A stretch of DNA of 64,000 nt, taken from assembly GCF_011758655.1 (NCBI RefSeq), contig NZ_JAAMPA010000001.1, positions 806,001 through 870,000 of the forward strand, given 5' to 3'. A program made the position numbers and the translations under genes. This DNA is from Modestobacter marinus. GTDB taxonomy: Bacteria; Actinomycetota; Actinomycetes; Mycobacteriales; Geodermatophilaceae. Below are positions 33,714-42,788 of the stretch, piece after piece; the first letter of the stretch is position 1, and the number at the start of each line of letters is the position of its first letter. The notes below the pieces were generated by a model. That model saw only the letters and a list, made by a program, of their open reading frames with translations. It was not told the DNA's origin and did no database searches.

Positions 33714-35423
33714 GTGCTGTTGAACTCTCCGCCCGCCCCGGAGGCGGTCTTCGACCTGTGCGTGGTGGGTGCGGGCCCAGCCGGGTTGTCGCTCGCGCTG
33801 GAGGCAGCTCGGGGCGGCTTGCGCGTCCTCATCATCGAAGCGGGGCTCGCCAGGAAGGCCGTCCCGCCGGCGACCCGCTTCGCCGCGACCACCATGAGGG
33901 TGCTGGATCACCGGCGGCATGCCCCGCTCAGCGAGACAACCCGGACTGGCATCGGCGGAACCAGCTGGCTGTGGGGTGGGCGATGCGTCCCCTTCGAGTC
34001 GATCGACTACGAGCTGCGTGCGCACGTCACCTTCTCGGGGTGGCCGATCTGCCCCTCCGACCTTGCGCCATGGCAAAACCGCGCTGCGGAGTACCTCGAC
34101 TGCGGGTCCGCCGACTTCCAGACCGAACCGATGTCCGGGTGGCAGAGCCAGGCCGTGAGCACGTCGCAACAGGAGCGCTGGTCCCGGCGCCCTCAACTCG
34201 CTCCCCACCTCGGGGCGCAGGTGATCGCCCACCCGACCGTCTCGGTGCTCACCGGCGCCGTCGCCACAGACGTCCGCTTCAACCCCGCAGGCACCGCCGT
34301 GACACAACTGCGTGTGCGTTGGGCAGGTACCGAGGTCCCGCTCACCGCTCGCGATTACGTCTTGGCCTGCGGAGGGCTGGCCACCACCCGGCTGCTCCTG
34401 CACGTGCAACGGCGCGAGCCCGCCTTCTTCGGCGGGTCGGATGGCCCGCTCGGCCGCTACTACATGGGCCACCTCACCGGCAGCATCGCCAGCATCTCGA
34501 TCACGCCGCCCGAGCTCTTCACGGAACTGGACTTCCGGCAGGAGGAGGATGGCACTTACGTGCGCCGCCGGTTCACCCTGATGCGAGAGGCACAGATCCG
34601 GGGTCACTTGTTGCACACCTCGTTCTACTTGGGCAACCTGCCCTTCCGCGACGCACGGCACGGCAGCCCCACGCTCTCCGCCTTCTTCCTCGCCCTCACG
34701 TCGCCCCTCATCGGCCGCTGTCTGGCGGGAGCCGAGACGCGCCGCAGGAACGCCGGCCGCCCGGTCGGTGGCTGGGGAGCACACCTCCAGAACATCGCCC
34801 GGCGCCCCCGGCGGCTCCCCGCCGAGGTAGCCGCGATCGTGCGACTGCGCTACCTGTCCTCCCCCCGCAGGTCGGTGTTCGTCATTCACAACGACCGGGG
34901 GACGTACGCCCTGCGCTATCACGCCGAGCAGGTGCCGAACCCGCACAGCCGGGTTCGCTGCAACGGCCGTACCGGCGCCGACGGGCTTCCCGGCGTAGAC
35001 ATCGACCTCCGCTACTCCGACCAGGACGTCGAGTCAGTGCTTCGCGCGCACCAGCTCCTGGACGCGGAGCTGGCGTCAACTGGGGTCGGACACCTGATCT
35101 ACGACCACCCGGAAGAGCGACGCAGCGAGGCGATCCGGCAGCAGGCGATGGACGGCTACCACCAGATCGGCACCACCAGGATGAGCGCGGACCCCAGCGC
35201 CGGCGTCGTCGACCCGGACTGCCGCGTGCACGGCTTCTCCAACCTGTTCGTGGCGTCGAGCAGCGTCTTCCCGACGGCGGGAGAAGCCAATCCGACCTTC
35301 ATGACGGTCGCTCTCGCGGTTCGGCTGGCCCACCACCTCACCGATCCCGCCCGTCGGCGCAGCCAACGGTCGGAGCGGCCCGGCAGCGGGTGGGGGTCAC
35401 CCGCTGCCTGGCCAGCTCAGTAG
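33714..35423 (+). CDS. GMC-family FAD-dependent oxidoreductase
   Basis: A 569-aa flavoenzyme. The FAD-binding motif is VVGAGPAGLSLALEAARGG near residue 17, ending in an acidic residue at IIEAG. The GMC C-terminal region has YHQIGTTRMSADPSAGVVDP and NLFVASSSVFPTAGEANPTF, with the catalytic His in YHQIGT. It would oxidise or reduce a sugar or alcohol, possibly a polymer precursor; the substrate is unknown. I chose GTG 33714 because AAAGG lies 6 nt upstream; GTG 33669 is the alternative. Its stop is 1 bp from the convergent sugar transferase stop. Confidence 0.87.
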   Translation: MLLNSPPAPEAVFDLCVVGAGPAGLSLALEAARGGLRVLIIEAGLARKAVPPATRFAATTMRVLDHRRHAPLSETTRTGIGGTSWLWGGRCVPFESIDYELRAHVTFSGWPICPSDLAPWQNRAAEYLDCGSADFQTEPMSGWQSQAVSTSQQERWSRRPQLAPHLGAQVIAHPTVSVLTGAVATDVRFNPAGTAVTQLRVRWAGTEVPLTARDYVLACGGLATTRLLLHVQRREPAFFGGSDGPLGRYYMGHLTGSIASISITPPELFTELDFRQEEDGTYVRRRFTLMREAQIRGHLLHTSFYLGNLPFRDARHGSPTLSAFFLALTSPLIGRCLAGAETRRRNAGRPVGGWGAHLQNIARRPRRLPAEVAAIVRLRYLSSPRRSVFVIHNDRGTYALRYHAEQVPNPHSRVRCNGRTGADGLPGVDIDLRYSDQDVESVLRAHQLLDAELASTGVGHLIYDHPEERRSEAIRQQAMDGYHQIGTTRMSADPSAGVVDPDCRVHGFSNLFVASSSVFPTAGEANPTFMTVALAVRLAHHLTDPARRRSQRSERPGSGWGSPAAWPAQ

Positions 35424-35424
35424 C

Positions 35425-36981
35425 TCAATACGCGCCCGACCCGCGGAAGACAGCGCCCACCGTCTTCCACAGGATCATCAGGTCGAAGGCCAGTGACCAG
35501 TTCTCGACGTAGCGGACGTCGATGCGAACGGAGTCGTCCCACGAGAGGTTCGAACGACCGCTGACCTGCCACAGCCCAGTGATGCCCGGCTTGACCAGCA
35601 AACGGCGCCGCATGTCGAAGCCGTACTGCTCCACCTCGCGGGTGACATGTGGCCGCGGCCCCACCAGGGACATGCTGCCGCCGAGCACGTTGAACAGCTG
35701 CGGCAACTCGTCGAGGGAGAAGCGACGCAGGACCTGGCCGACCGTCGTCACGCGAGGGTCGGACTTCATCTTGAACTGGACGGCGTTCCCGTCACTCATG
35801 TCGAGGAGCGAGTCCACCTGCCGGTCAGCTCCCTGGACCATGCTGCGGAACTTGAGCACGTGAAAAGGCTGCCCATCCCGGCCGATCCGCTCGTGGCGGA
35901 AGAACACCGGGCCACGACTGGTGACCTTCACCGCCAGAGCCAGCAGCACGATAACGGGCAGGAGAGCGACGATCCCGATGGCCGCTGCAGAGCGGTCGAA
36001 GAGGTTCTTGGCAAATCGCCGGACACCGGTGAACTCGGGGCGCTCCATGTGCAGAAGCGGGAGTCCACTCACCGGCCGGATCTGAACTCGCGGACCAGCC
36101 ACGTCGGTGACCGCGGGGGCCAAAAGCAGCTCGGCATCGGTTGTCTCGAGGTCCCAACCCAGCCGGCGAAGCGCGGGGCCATCGAGCTCCGGGGACGGCA
36201 GGACCGCGACGGTATCGACCTCGTACCGTCGGACCACCTCGACCACGTCGTCCAGCCCACCGAGGACCGGCAGGCCGTCGAAGCTACCGCCCGAATCGGC
36301 GACGTGCCCTCCAGGCATGCACGCTCCGATCACCCGGTAACCGTGGTACGCCTCTCGGTCGATCTGCTCGTGCAACGCCATGACGCCGTTCCGGTGCCCG
36401 ACGATGATTGCCGTCTGGAGGAATCGGCCCTGGATTCGCTGCCTGTGCAGCCAACGTCGCTGCGCCAACCGATGCGCCAGGGTCAGCACGGTCACCAACG
36501 GGAGTGCGATGACGACGAATCCGCGCGCCAGCTCGAGTCGAAAAGCCCAGGACACGGTGCCCACGGCCGCGAGGAGGAACACGCCGGCGCTGAAGACCCG
36601 ACGGAACTCCTCGGCCCCCACCCAGAGGAAGCGCTGCTCGTAACTGCGCACCAACAGCATCGCGAGGACCCACACCACCGGGAGGAGAGCGGCCATCCAG
36701 AACGACGAGCTCGGCGCCTGCTCGGCGCCCGGGACGGGCCCGAAGTTCGCGAGGAAGCCGACCATGGCTGCCGTGATGGCGACAGCAGCATCTGTGACGA
36801 CGATGCGCTGGACGTAGGTGGCGCGCCAGGCTCGGCGAGCTGCCGTGCCCTCCCCTCGCAACCTTGAGACGGAGAAGGACCAGCGCCGCGCACCAGCCGA
36901 TCGTCGGCCCACGTTCGACCGGGTCCTGGAACTGGGCTGTCCGTCGAGGTGACGAATTGCTTCGTCACTCTGTTCGATCAT
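35425..36981 (-). CDS. Polyprenyl-phosphate sugar transferase (WbaP/WcaJ type)
   Basis: A 518-aa membrane enzyme that links the first sugar-1-phosphate to undecaprenyl phosphate and so starts the EPS unit. Four N-terminal membrane segments lie in about 60-190, followed by a Rossmann-like soluble region (TAIIVGHRNGVMALHEQI). A fifth membrane segment (about 325-348) leads into the catalytic domain with PVFFRHERIGRDGQPFHVLK, DELPQLFNVLGGSMSLVGPR and KPGITGLWQVSGRS. Glucose- or galactose-1-phosphate is the usual donor. It is the only initiating transferase seen in the window, so both EPS blocks may depend on it. Confidence 0.93.
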   Translation of the reverse strand: MIEQSDEAIRHLDGQPSSRTRSNVGRRSAGARRWSFSVSRLRGEGTAARRAWRATYVQRIVVTDAAVAITAAMVGFLANFGPVPGAEQAPSSSFWMAALLPVVWVLAMLLVRSYEQRFLWVGAEEFRRVFSAGVFLLAAVGTVSWAFRLELARGFVVIALPLVTVLTLAHRLAQRRWLHRQRIQGRFLQTAIIVGHRNGVMALHEQIDREAYHGYRVIGACMPGGHVADSGGSFDGLPVLGGLDDVVEVVRRYEVDTVAVLPSPELDGPALRRLGWDLETTDAELLLAPAVTDVAGPRVQIRPVSGLPLLHMERPEFTGVRRFAKNLFDRSAAAIGIVALLPVIVLLALAVKVTSRGPVFFRHERIGRDGQPFHVLKFRSMVQGADRQVDSLLDMSDGNAVQFKMKSDPRVTTVGQVLRRFSLDELPQLFNVLGGSMSLVGPRPHVTREVEQYGFDMRRRLLVKPGITGLWQVSGRSNLSWDDSVRIDVRYVENWSLAFDLMILWKTVGAVFRGSGAY

Positions 36982-37489
36982 GGTCAAGTGCGCACCCCCG
37001 TGCTCAGCTGCAGCCAGTGCCAGCAGCGACATCCTCGGCTTACCGGGAACCACGCTGTCGACCGGCGGACAGAAGTTATCGGCTGCGCAGCGTTAGCGGG
37101 AGACACAAACAGGTAAATAACGGCTCACCGTCGAGTGAGCCGCCGTGGTGATCGACGGAAAGTCAGGGGTCAATCGCTCTCAGTTGTGACGCGCCTTCCC
37201 CCAGCAGGACGACGGCTCGCAGAGTGCATGTGATTGTGACCACTAAAGTGCGTCCTGAATCAGCTGATCCGGGGCTCGAGGCAAGAGGTACTACATGCGG
37301 AGCAGCGGTCAGCGCACGCGGACCCGCACCGGCATCTCGAATCTTGCCCGAGTGAAGAATGGGAGCCGAGGCAGCGGTATCGCATCGGGCCATCCGAAAC
37401 GAGCCCATCGAACAGGCGTTCCGGCGGGTCCGTGACTCCGACCACCACGGGATCTTCCGCGGTCGACGACTATGGCCTAGCTTTGCCGG
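36982..37489. other. Divergent intergenic region, 508 bp
   Basis: Contains the promoters of the sugar transferase (minus) and the membrane protein (plus). TAACTT on the minus strand (37073-37078) is a possible -10 box for the transferase. Further upstream an 8-bp inverted repeat cggctcac/gtgagccg (37120-37127, 37134-37141) flanks a 6-nt loop and could be a hairpin or operator. GC is low for this genome. No gene seen. Confidence 0.5.
37478..37483 (+). promoter_or_regulatory. -10 box (TAGCTT) before the membrane protein at 37490
   Basis: TAGCTT ends 6 nt before the ATG. The surrounding ggcctagcttt is the same as at 13745-13755 before the small ORF at 13761. This spacing indicates a leaderless transcript. 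Confidence 0.5.
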
Positions 37490-38107
37490 ATGAACTCCGG
37501 CCGAACGATAGGCGTCGCCCTGGGGGCGAGTCTGTCGGTCGTGGCATCCGTCGTCGTCGCATCAGCAGCCAGCGGATTGAACGTAGGGACCTACACACGC
37601 GATCCCGGTGCACTGGCACCCTCACTGCCCCCTTTTGCCGGCGCAGTGAGCATTCTCAGCGCAGTGTCATGGGGAGCGGTTGCCAGCCTGGCCCTCTTCG
37701 TGGCCCACTCAGGCACATCGAACTTACGATCCCCACTGCGCCGACTGGGGATCCTGGCTTTGTTGCTCTTAGCAGACGACGCCCTGCTGATCCATGAACA
37801 GATACCATCGTCGTTTTACTACGCCGAAGGCGCGATCTTCGCATTCTATGCACTACTTTCCGCGTCGATAGCCTGGTCGTTGCGTGACCACATACGACAA
37901 GGCGTCGGCACAGCCTTCGTTATCGGCGGCATCTTCCTGGCTGGCTCGGTCGTGGTCGACCCATTGCTGAGTGGCACCTCCTCCCCTGCGTACCTCTTGG
38001 AGGACGGTCTCAAGTTGCTGGGCGCATTCCAGTGGATCGCCGTGCCCGTCCTGGCCTGGCACACGTCCATTCCAGCCAACCCCGACCGCGCCAGAATCAG
38101 CGCGTGA
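37490..38107 (+). CDS. Six-pass membrane protein of unknown function
   Basis: A 205-aa protein with about six membrane segments. Polar residues sit inside or next to them: ADDALLIHEQ (about 94-103) and LLEDGLKLLGAFQWIAV (about 169-185). The second motif resembles the Glu-containing last helix of the two paralogous membrane proteins at 8874 and 15490 (LEEGAEAVAA and VEESGEAVGA), so distant kinship is possible. GC is lower than average. No function proposed. Confidence 0.72.
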   Translation: MNSGRTIGVALGASLSVVASVVVASAASGLNVGTYTRDPGALAPSLPPFAGAVSILSAVSWGAVASLALFVAHSGTSNLRSPLRRLGILALLLLADDALLIHEQIPSSFYYAEGAIFAFYALLSASIAWSLRDHIRQGVGTAFVIGGIFLAGSVVVDPLLSGTSSPAYLLEDGLKLLGAFQWIAVPVLAWHTSIPANPDRARISA

Positions 38108-38280
38108 GGAGATGAGACTGGCGGCGCGAGGTCGCCGGCAGATGCACTGTTCTGCAGTGCCCACGCAATCTTCATCCGGCTTCCCGCACGCGGCGGTGGA
38201 CATCAGGGCGAGCTGTCACCCTGATCCGCCATCACGGACATAGATCCAAGCCGATCAACTGCCGCAGAACCGGTGCAGGA

Positions 38281-38400
38281 TCACCGGCCCAGCTCGATCA
38301 GCACGCCACCCCCGCGACCGCTCACCGTCGTCAGCAACTTCGTCGCTGTGGCCGTGGTGACAGGGTACTTGGTGTAGCCGCGGGCGATGCCCAGTTGGGC
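38281..38400 (-). pseudogene. Truncated remnant of a beta-helix gene
   Basis: On the minus strand this stretch encodes GYTKYPVTTATATKLLTT and then VSGRGGGVLIEL before a stop at 38281-38283. The same order GYxxYPVxxxTAT-LTTxSGRGGxVLI occurs once in each complete beta-helix protein at 38623 and 41475, where the chain goes on for another 250 residues. The remnant lacks both signal peptide and helix domain, so it is a broken third copy. The frame upstream to 38544 does not resemble the paralogues. Confidence 0.7.
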
Positions 38401-38519
38401 GCACGCCTGGACGTCCTGGGTGCGGCGATCCACTGGGGCAGGTGGCGTTGGGTGCGGTCGCCCTGCCGGGCGCGCTACTCGCTGGAATGGTGCGGGCGAA
38501 AGGCGTGCAAGCCACCACG

Positions 38520-38563
38520 GCCGAGTGCCTCGCCCCCGGGGCACCGGGGGCGAGACACTCGGC
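38520..38563. terminator. Long hairpin terminator of beta-helix gene 1
   Basis: gccgagtg (38520-38527) pairs with cactcggc (38556-38563), and after one mismatch ctcgcccccgg pairs with ccgggggcgag around a 4-nt loop. The near-20-bp stem lies about 60 bp past the stop of the minus-strand gene at 38623. A matching hairpin follows the paralogue at 41371. Confidence 0.85.
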
Positions 38564-38622
38564 TTCGCCTCTCGGCGAATGAGATCGGTCGCTGAGCGCG
38601 ACCGGCGGAGTCTGAGGAGAGG

Positions 38623-39681
38623 TCAGCGGTAGCCGGGCGAGGTGTAGGTCGCGCCGACCGAGCCGGAGGGGACGAAGTCACCCGACGACGGGCGCCCCTG
38701 CCTCACGCTGCCGGTGATCGAGCTGTCCCTCGGCCAGGTCGCCACCCCGTTGGCGACCTTCGACGGGCACTGCTTGTGGGTCACCGAGGGCCAGACGCTC
38801 TGACCGAAGGGCCGGCCGGGCCGGGGACTGACGTAGACGCCCTCAAGGGCCAGCGGGTAGTCATCGTTGCAGTCGGTCCAGATGTAGTAGCCGCCCTTGT
38901 CCACCGTGCCGTCGTTGGTCCCGACGATGTTGGTGTTCCGGATCGTCCCGCGACCGATCGGGCCGGTGTTCTCGAAGACGTGCAGGCCCTGGAAGTTCGA
39001 GGAGCCGGTCAGCCGGTCGATGCGGTACTCCCGCAGCCCGCCCCACGGCTGGAAGACGTCGGCATGGTTCCCGGTGCTCGTGCCGCGCAGGCCGTTGACC
39101 CGCACGTTCTGGATCTGCAGGACGGCCCGCGGCGCGTTGGCGGCAATGCCGTCGGTCTGCGCTCCGCTCACGGCGCCGTTGATGTAGACGCCCTCGATGT
39201 GCACGGTGCCCGTACAGTTGCGCACGTAGATCGCGCGCTGGTCGTGGCCGCCGACCTTTGCCGAGGGGAGGGCCTTGATGCTGCCGCCGATGAGGACGGC
39301 GTTGCGGCAGTCGGTGATCGTGATCGGGCCGACCGCGCGGTCGGTGGGCAGCTTGACCAGCACGTCACCGCCGCGACCGCTGATCGTGGTCATCGACGTC
39401 GTCGCCGTCACCTTCTTGACGGGGTAGTTGGCGTACCCGGCGGGCGGCGCCCAGCTGAGCTTGGGGCGGCTGGTCGCGGCAGCCAGCTCGAGCTGCGGCG
39501 ATGCGAGGGCCACACCAGGCGCGGGCGCCTGGGGCTCGGCGGCGGTGACGGTGGTCGTCATCGGCACGAGGCAGCCGGCGGCTATGGCGAGCGCAAGCCA
39601 GCGGCCGCGGCCGCCACTCGCGATCGAACGGCGCGTAGCCGAGGCGGACTTTCGTGAGGAGACGAAACTGGGTCGAGGCAC
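38623..39681 (-). CDS. Secreted right-handed beta-helix protein, copy 1
   Basis: A 352-aa exported protein. An unusually long N-terminal region (RPSFVSSRKSASATRRS) precedes the hydrophobic signal WLALAIAAGCLVPM. The body has pectate-lyase-like parallel beta-helix repeats: GPITITDCRNAVLIGGSIKA, TDGIAANAPRAVLQIQNVRV, NHADVFQPWGGLREYRIDRL and FQGLHVFENTGPIGRGTIRN. It may bind or cleave a polysaccharide; catalytic residues are not evident. The GTG at 39681 is chosen because both paralogues have TACcTT/TACgTT exactly 7 nt before this codon. GC is lower at the 5' end. Confidence 0.8.
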   Translation of the reverse strand: MPRPSFVSSRKSASATRRSIASGGRGRWLALAIAAGCLVPMTTTVTAAEPQAPAPGVALASPQLELAAATSRPKLSWAPPAGYANYPVKKVTATTSMTTISGRGGDVLVKLPTDRAVGPITITDCRNAVLIGGSIKALPSAKVGGHDQRAIYVRNCTGTVHIEGVYINGAVSGAQTDGIAANAPRAVLQIQNVRVNGLRGTSTGNHADVFQPWGGLREYRIDRLTGSSNFQGLHVFENTGPIGRGTIRNTNIVGTNDGTVDKGGYYIWTDCNDDYPLALEGVYVSPRPGRPFGQSVWPSVTHKQCPSKVANGVATWPRDSSITGSVRQGRPSSGDFVPSGSVGATYTSPGYR

Positions 39682-40139
39682 GCGGGGCAAGGTAGCAGCG
39701 TCATTACGTCACACCGCACATCTTGTGGAACTGCTCGGTCCGGTGATATGAGGACCACTCCGGGTGACCTGGCCCGCACCGAACGAACCGGCTCACCGCA
39801 CGCGGTGGGCCAACGGTCTCGACAACGTCACACGCAGTTCACCCCGCGAACGACCCCCCGGCAGCAGATCAACCGCTTCTCAGGACCCTCACGCCGTGGC
39901 GCGTGGCAGACGGGCCTGTCGCCGAGTTGATCCCTGCTCGGATTGGCAGAATCGCAATCAGTACCGCCCTCGCCGCTGAGCGTGATCGAAAGGACCTGCA
40001 CGAACTCTCATTCGCGCAACGGCAGGTAGCGGTTGGATCGCACACAGTTCCCGAGACCAACTACCGGACGAATTGGGCCCCGAAATGCCAATGACTCAGC
40101 TACGGTCCCCCGGAATACCGACCACGGGGGTCAACAACT
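39682..40139. other. Divergent intergenic region, 458 bp
   Basis: Holds the beta-helix promoter (39689-39760) and the upstream region of the GT39-like gene. GC is low for this genome. A 63-codon frame (39903-40094, plus) begins with VAELIPARIGRIAIS, faintly like the start of DUF2252 proteins, but is too short to call. Confidence 0.5.
39689..39694 (-). promoter_or_regulatory. -10 box (TACCTT) of beta-helix gene 1
   Basis: TACCTT on the minus strand ends 7 nt before GTG 39681. The paralogue has TACGTT at 42796-42801 with identical spacing, and both are preceded by a conserved gtgacgtaat-type or gtgacgtaatc-type element. Conservation between duplicates makes this one of the better supported promoters here. 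Confidence 0.6.
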
Positions 40140-41447
40140 GTGACGCGTTTGCTGAAAGCGGTTCGGACAAATCGGGACCGGCTCATCTGGGTCATGTTCT
40201 GGTGCGCCTCTGCGGTGGTCGTGGCCTTCGCACTGGTGACAGGTGACCTGTCCTACCGCGACGAACGGGGCTACGTCACCATCGCCGACGCGGTGCTCCG
40301 CGGTGACGGCTACGAGCTGGACGGTGAGACCACCGCCTACCGACCGCCGGCCTGGCCCCTGCTGCTCGCGGTGTTCCGGCTCCTCGGCACACCGATCGAG
40401 CTCCTCGTAGCCGTGTCGGTGGCACTGCTCGTCGCGTCCGCGCTCCTGGCCCGTCGGATAGCGACACACATCGCGGGGCCGTCGGCGGGGTGGCTCGCAG
40501 CGTTCCTGCTCCTGCTCTACCCGCTGAACGTCTACACCGCGGCCACCCTGTACCCGCAGACGTTGGGCATGGCCGCCCTGCTCGGTGCGATCGCATTGAG
40601 CCTCGTCGACCCTCGGGCGGCCCGGCCCTGGCACGGAGCCGGTGTCGGGCTGCTGGCCGTCGTCGTCCTGTACTCCGTGCCGACCCTGGCCTTCGCCGCC
40701 CTCGTCGCCGTCCTGTGGGCGTTGTGGCGGTTCCGCCACCAGGCCGTTCGCTTCGTGGTCCCGGCGGTGCTGGCCGGGTTGCTCCCGGTGGCGCTCTGGA
40801 CGGCGCGCAACGCTGTCGCCTTCGACGCGTTCGTCCCGGTGAGCACCGCCACCGGCGTCAACCTGCTGTTGGGGAACTCGGCCGAGGCGACGCCCACCTC
40901 CGGGGTCACCGCCGACATCGACAGCCACCGGGCAACTGCTGACCGGGCGGCCATGACGGAGAGCGAGGAGAGCAGTTTCTACACCGATGCCGCGTTCACC
41001 TGGGTGGGCGAGAACCCCGGTGAGGCAGCGCAGCTCTACTTGGGCAAGGTGGTGAACTACTTCGCTCCGTACAACGAGCCCGCGTCCGCGACCGGCGGCG
41101 GCTTGATGGAGCGGCTGGTGTCGTACCTGACCTTCGTGCCGCTGGTCGCATTGGCGCTTGTACGGCTGGCGCTGTGGCGCAGGTTCCCGCCGAAGCCACC
41201 GGAACTGCTGCTGCTCACCGTCTTCATGACGAGCGCCGCCTTCATGGCGCTGACCTTCACCAGGACGCGTTTCCGGCAGCCACTCGATTCCACCCTCATC
41301 ATCGAGGCCGCGGTGTGCACCGCACTCCTCGCCGGGATGGTGCTGCGTGACAGGCGCGCCGGCCACCACAGCCGAGTGCCTCGCCCCCGGAGGTCCGGGG
41401 ACGAGGCACTCGGCGCCGCCTCTCGGCGGCATCAGATCGGTCGCTGA
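40140..41447 (+). CDS. GT39/ArnT-like membrane glycosyltransferase
   Basis: A 435-aa integral membrane protein with about ten segments. The first external loop has YRDERGYVTIADAVLRGDGY followed by TAYRPPAWPLLLAVFR. This is the D-E-x-x-Y and T-x-x-R-P-P pattern of dolichyl/polyprenyl-phosphate-sugar dependent transferases, whose acidic residues are catalytic. It would add a sugar on the outer face of the membrane. The final 30 residues (from about RAGHHSRVPRPRR) are translated from the duplicated terminator hairpin of the convergent beta-helix gene and look non-native. The GTG start at 40140 lacks a strong Shine-Dalgarno. Confidence 0.8.
   Translation: MTRLLKAVRTNRDRLIWVMFWCASAVVVAFALVTGDLSYRDERGYVTIADAVLRGDGYELDGETTAYRPPAWPLLLAVFRLLGTPIELLVAVSVALLVASALLARRIATHIAGPSAGWLAAFLLLLYPLNVYTAATLYPQTLGMAALLGAIALSLVDPRAARPWHGAGVGLLAVVVLYSVPTLAFAALVAVLWALWRFRHQAVRFVVPAVLAGLLPVALWTARNAVAFDAFVPVSTATGVNLLLGNSAEATPTSGVTADIDSHRATADRAAMTESEESSFYTDAAFTWVGENPGEAAQLYLGKVVNYFAPYNEPASATGGGLMERLVSYLTFVPLVALALVRLALWRRFPPKPPELLLLTVFMTSAAFMALTFTRTRFRQPLDSTLIIEAAVCTALLAGMVLRDRRAGHHSRVPRPRRSGDEALGAASRRHQIGR
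41371..41414. terminator. Long hairpin terminator of beta-helix gene 2
   Basis: gccgagtgcctcg (41371-41383) pairs perfectly with cgaggcactcggc (41402-41414), and the inner cccccgg/ccgggga pairs almost completely. The hairpin lies inside the 3' coding end of the convergent GT39-like gene. Confidence 0.85.
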
Positions 41448-41474
41448 GCGCGACAGCCGGAGTCTGACCAGAGG

Positions 41475-42788
41475 TCAGCGGTAGCCGGGCGAGGTGTAGG
41501 TGGCGCCGACCGAGCCGGCCGGGACGAAGTCACCCGACGAGGGGCGACCCTCCCGCACGCTGCCGGTGATCGAGGCGTCCTTCGGCCAGGTCGCCACGCC
41601 GTTGGAGACGTTCGCCGCGCACGTCTTGTGGGTCACCGAGGGCCAGACGCTCTGACCGAAGGGCCGACCCGGCCGGGGTGCGACGTAGACGCCGTCCAGG
41701 GTCAGCGGGTAGTCGTCGGCGCAGTCGGTCCAGATGTAGTAGCCACCCTTGTCCACCGGGGCGTCGTTGTGCCCGAAGATGTTGGTGTTCCGGATGATGC
41801 CGGCGCCGATCGGCCCGGTGTTCTCGAAGATGTGCAGCCCCTGGAAGTTCGACGAGCCGGTCAGCCGGTCGATGCGGAACTCCCTCAGCCCGCCCCAGGG
41901 CTGGAAGACGTCGGCGTGGTTCCCGGTGCTCATGCCGCGCAGGCCGTCGACCCGCACGTTCTGGATCTGGAGGATGGCCTTCGGCGCGTTCGCGGCGATG
42001 CCGTCGGTCTGCGCGCCGCTCACGGCGCCGTCGATGTGGACGCCCTCGATGTGCACCGTGCCGGTGCAGTTGCGCACGTAGATGGCGCGCTGGTCGTAGC
42101 CGGACACCTTCGCCGAGGGCAGCGCCCGGATGCTGCCGCCGATGATGACGGCGTTGCGGCAGTCCGCGATCGTGATCGGGCCCACCGCACGGTCCTTGGG
42201 CAGCTGGATCAGCACGTCACCACCGCGACCGCTGATCGTCGTCAGCGAGTTGGTCGCCGTCACCTTGGTCACGGGGTAGTTCGCGTAGCCGGCGGGCGGC
42301 GCCCAGCTGAGCGCGGCACCCGAGGTAGTGGTGGCCGCCGGCGCCGGGGCCGGTGCGGCGACCTGCTCGACCTTCACCGGCGCGGGGGCCGGCGCAGGTG
42401 CCGCCACCTCCTCGACGCGGGGTGCCTCGGCGGTGGGGGCAGGAGCGGGAGCAGGGGGCTTCGGGGCGGACGAGGAGGCCGCCAGGCTGTCGGCTCGGGC
42501 GTCCGCCGACGCACTGGCCGCGGCACCGGCGTTCGGCTGCGTGGCCGGGTCCTCGGTCGGTGCTTCGGTCACCGCCGCGACGGGCGCGTCCGCGACCGGG
42601 GCCGGCGCGGGCGCCGCGACGTCGGCGGCGGGCACCGGCTCAGCGGCACCGGTGGCGGCTTCGGTCACCGGGACGAGGCAGCCCATGGCGATCGCCAGGG
42701 CGAGCCAGCGACTGCGGCCACCACCCATGATCGCGCGGCAGGTGGCCGAGGCGGACTTTCGTGTGGAGACGAAACGGGAGCGAGGCAC
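41475..42788 (-). CDS. Secreted right-handed beta-helix protein, copy 2
   Basis: A 437-aa paralogue of the protein at 38623. The signal region is SRWLALAIAMGCLVPVTEA. Residues about 50-160 form a long Ala/Pro/Val/Glu-rich linker absent from copy 1. The C-terminal 270 residues match copy 1 closely (SGRGGDVLIQLPKDRAVGPI, NHADVFQPWGGLREFRIDRL, GYYIWTDCADDYPLTLDGVY). The linker may span the wall or capsule. The GTG at 42788 is 7 nt after TACGTT. A surface glycan-binding or lyase role is inferred from the fold and the EPS context. Confidence 0.82.
   Translation of the reverse strand: MPRSRFVSTRKSASATCRAIMGGGRSRWLALAIAMGCLVPVTEAATGAAEPVPAADVAAPAPAPVADAPVAAVTEAPTEDPATQPNAGAAASASADARADSLAASSSAPKPPAPAPAPTAEAPRVEEVAAPAPAPAPVKVEQVAAPAPAPAATTTSGAALSWAPPAGYANYPVTKVTATNSLTTISGRGGDVLIQLPKDRAVGPITIADCRNAVIIGGSIRALPSAKVSGYDQRAIYVRNCTGTVHIEGVHIDGAVSGAQTDGIAANAPKAILQIQNVRVDGLRGMSTGNHADVFQPWGGLREFRIDRLTGSSNFQGLHIFENTGPIGAGIIRNTNIFGHNDAPVDKGGYYIWTDCADDYPLTLDGVYVAPRPGRPFGQSVWPSVTHKTCAANVSNGVATWPKDASITGSVREGRPSSGDFVPAGSVGATYTSPGYR

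Larger units (their letters stand above)
38511..39755. repeat. Segmental duplication, copy 1
   Basis: The terminator hairpin, the complete beta-helix gene and its promoter region resemble 41362-42860 along their whole length. The region between hairpin and stop codon is nearly identical (agatcggtcgctgagcgcga in both), and the upstream cattacgtcac/gattacgtcac element is shared. The copies differ mainly in the length of the N-terminal linker. Confidence 0.8.

Noticed and set aside
39903-40094. 63-codon frame with VAELIPARIGRIAIS, faintly like DUF2252
   Set aside because: Match covers about 15 residues, the rest is unlike that family and there is no promoter or ribosome binding site; possibly a decayed fragment but not supportable.
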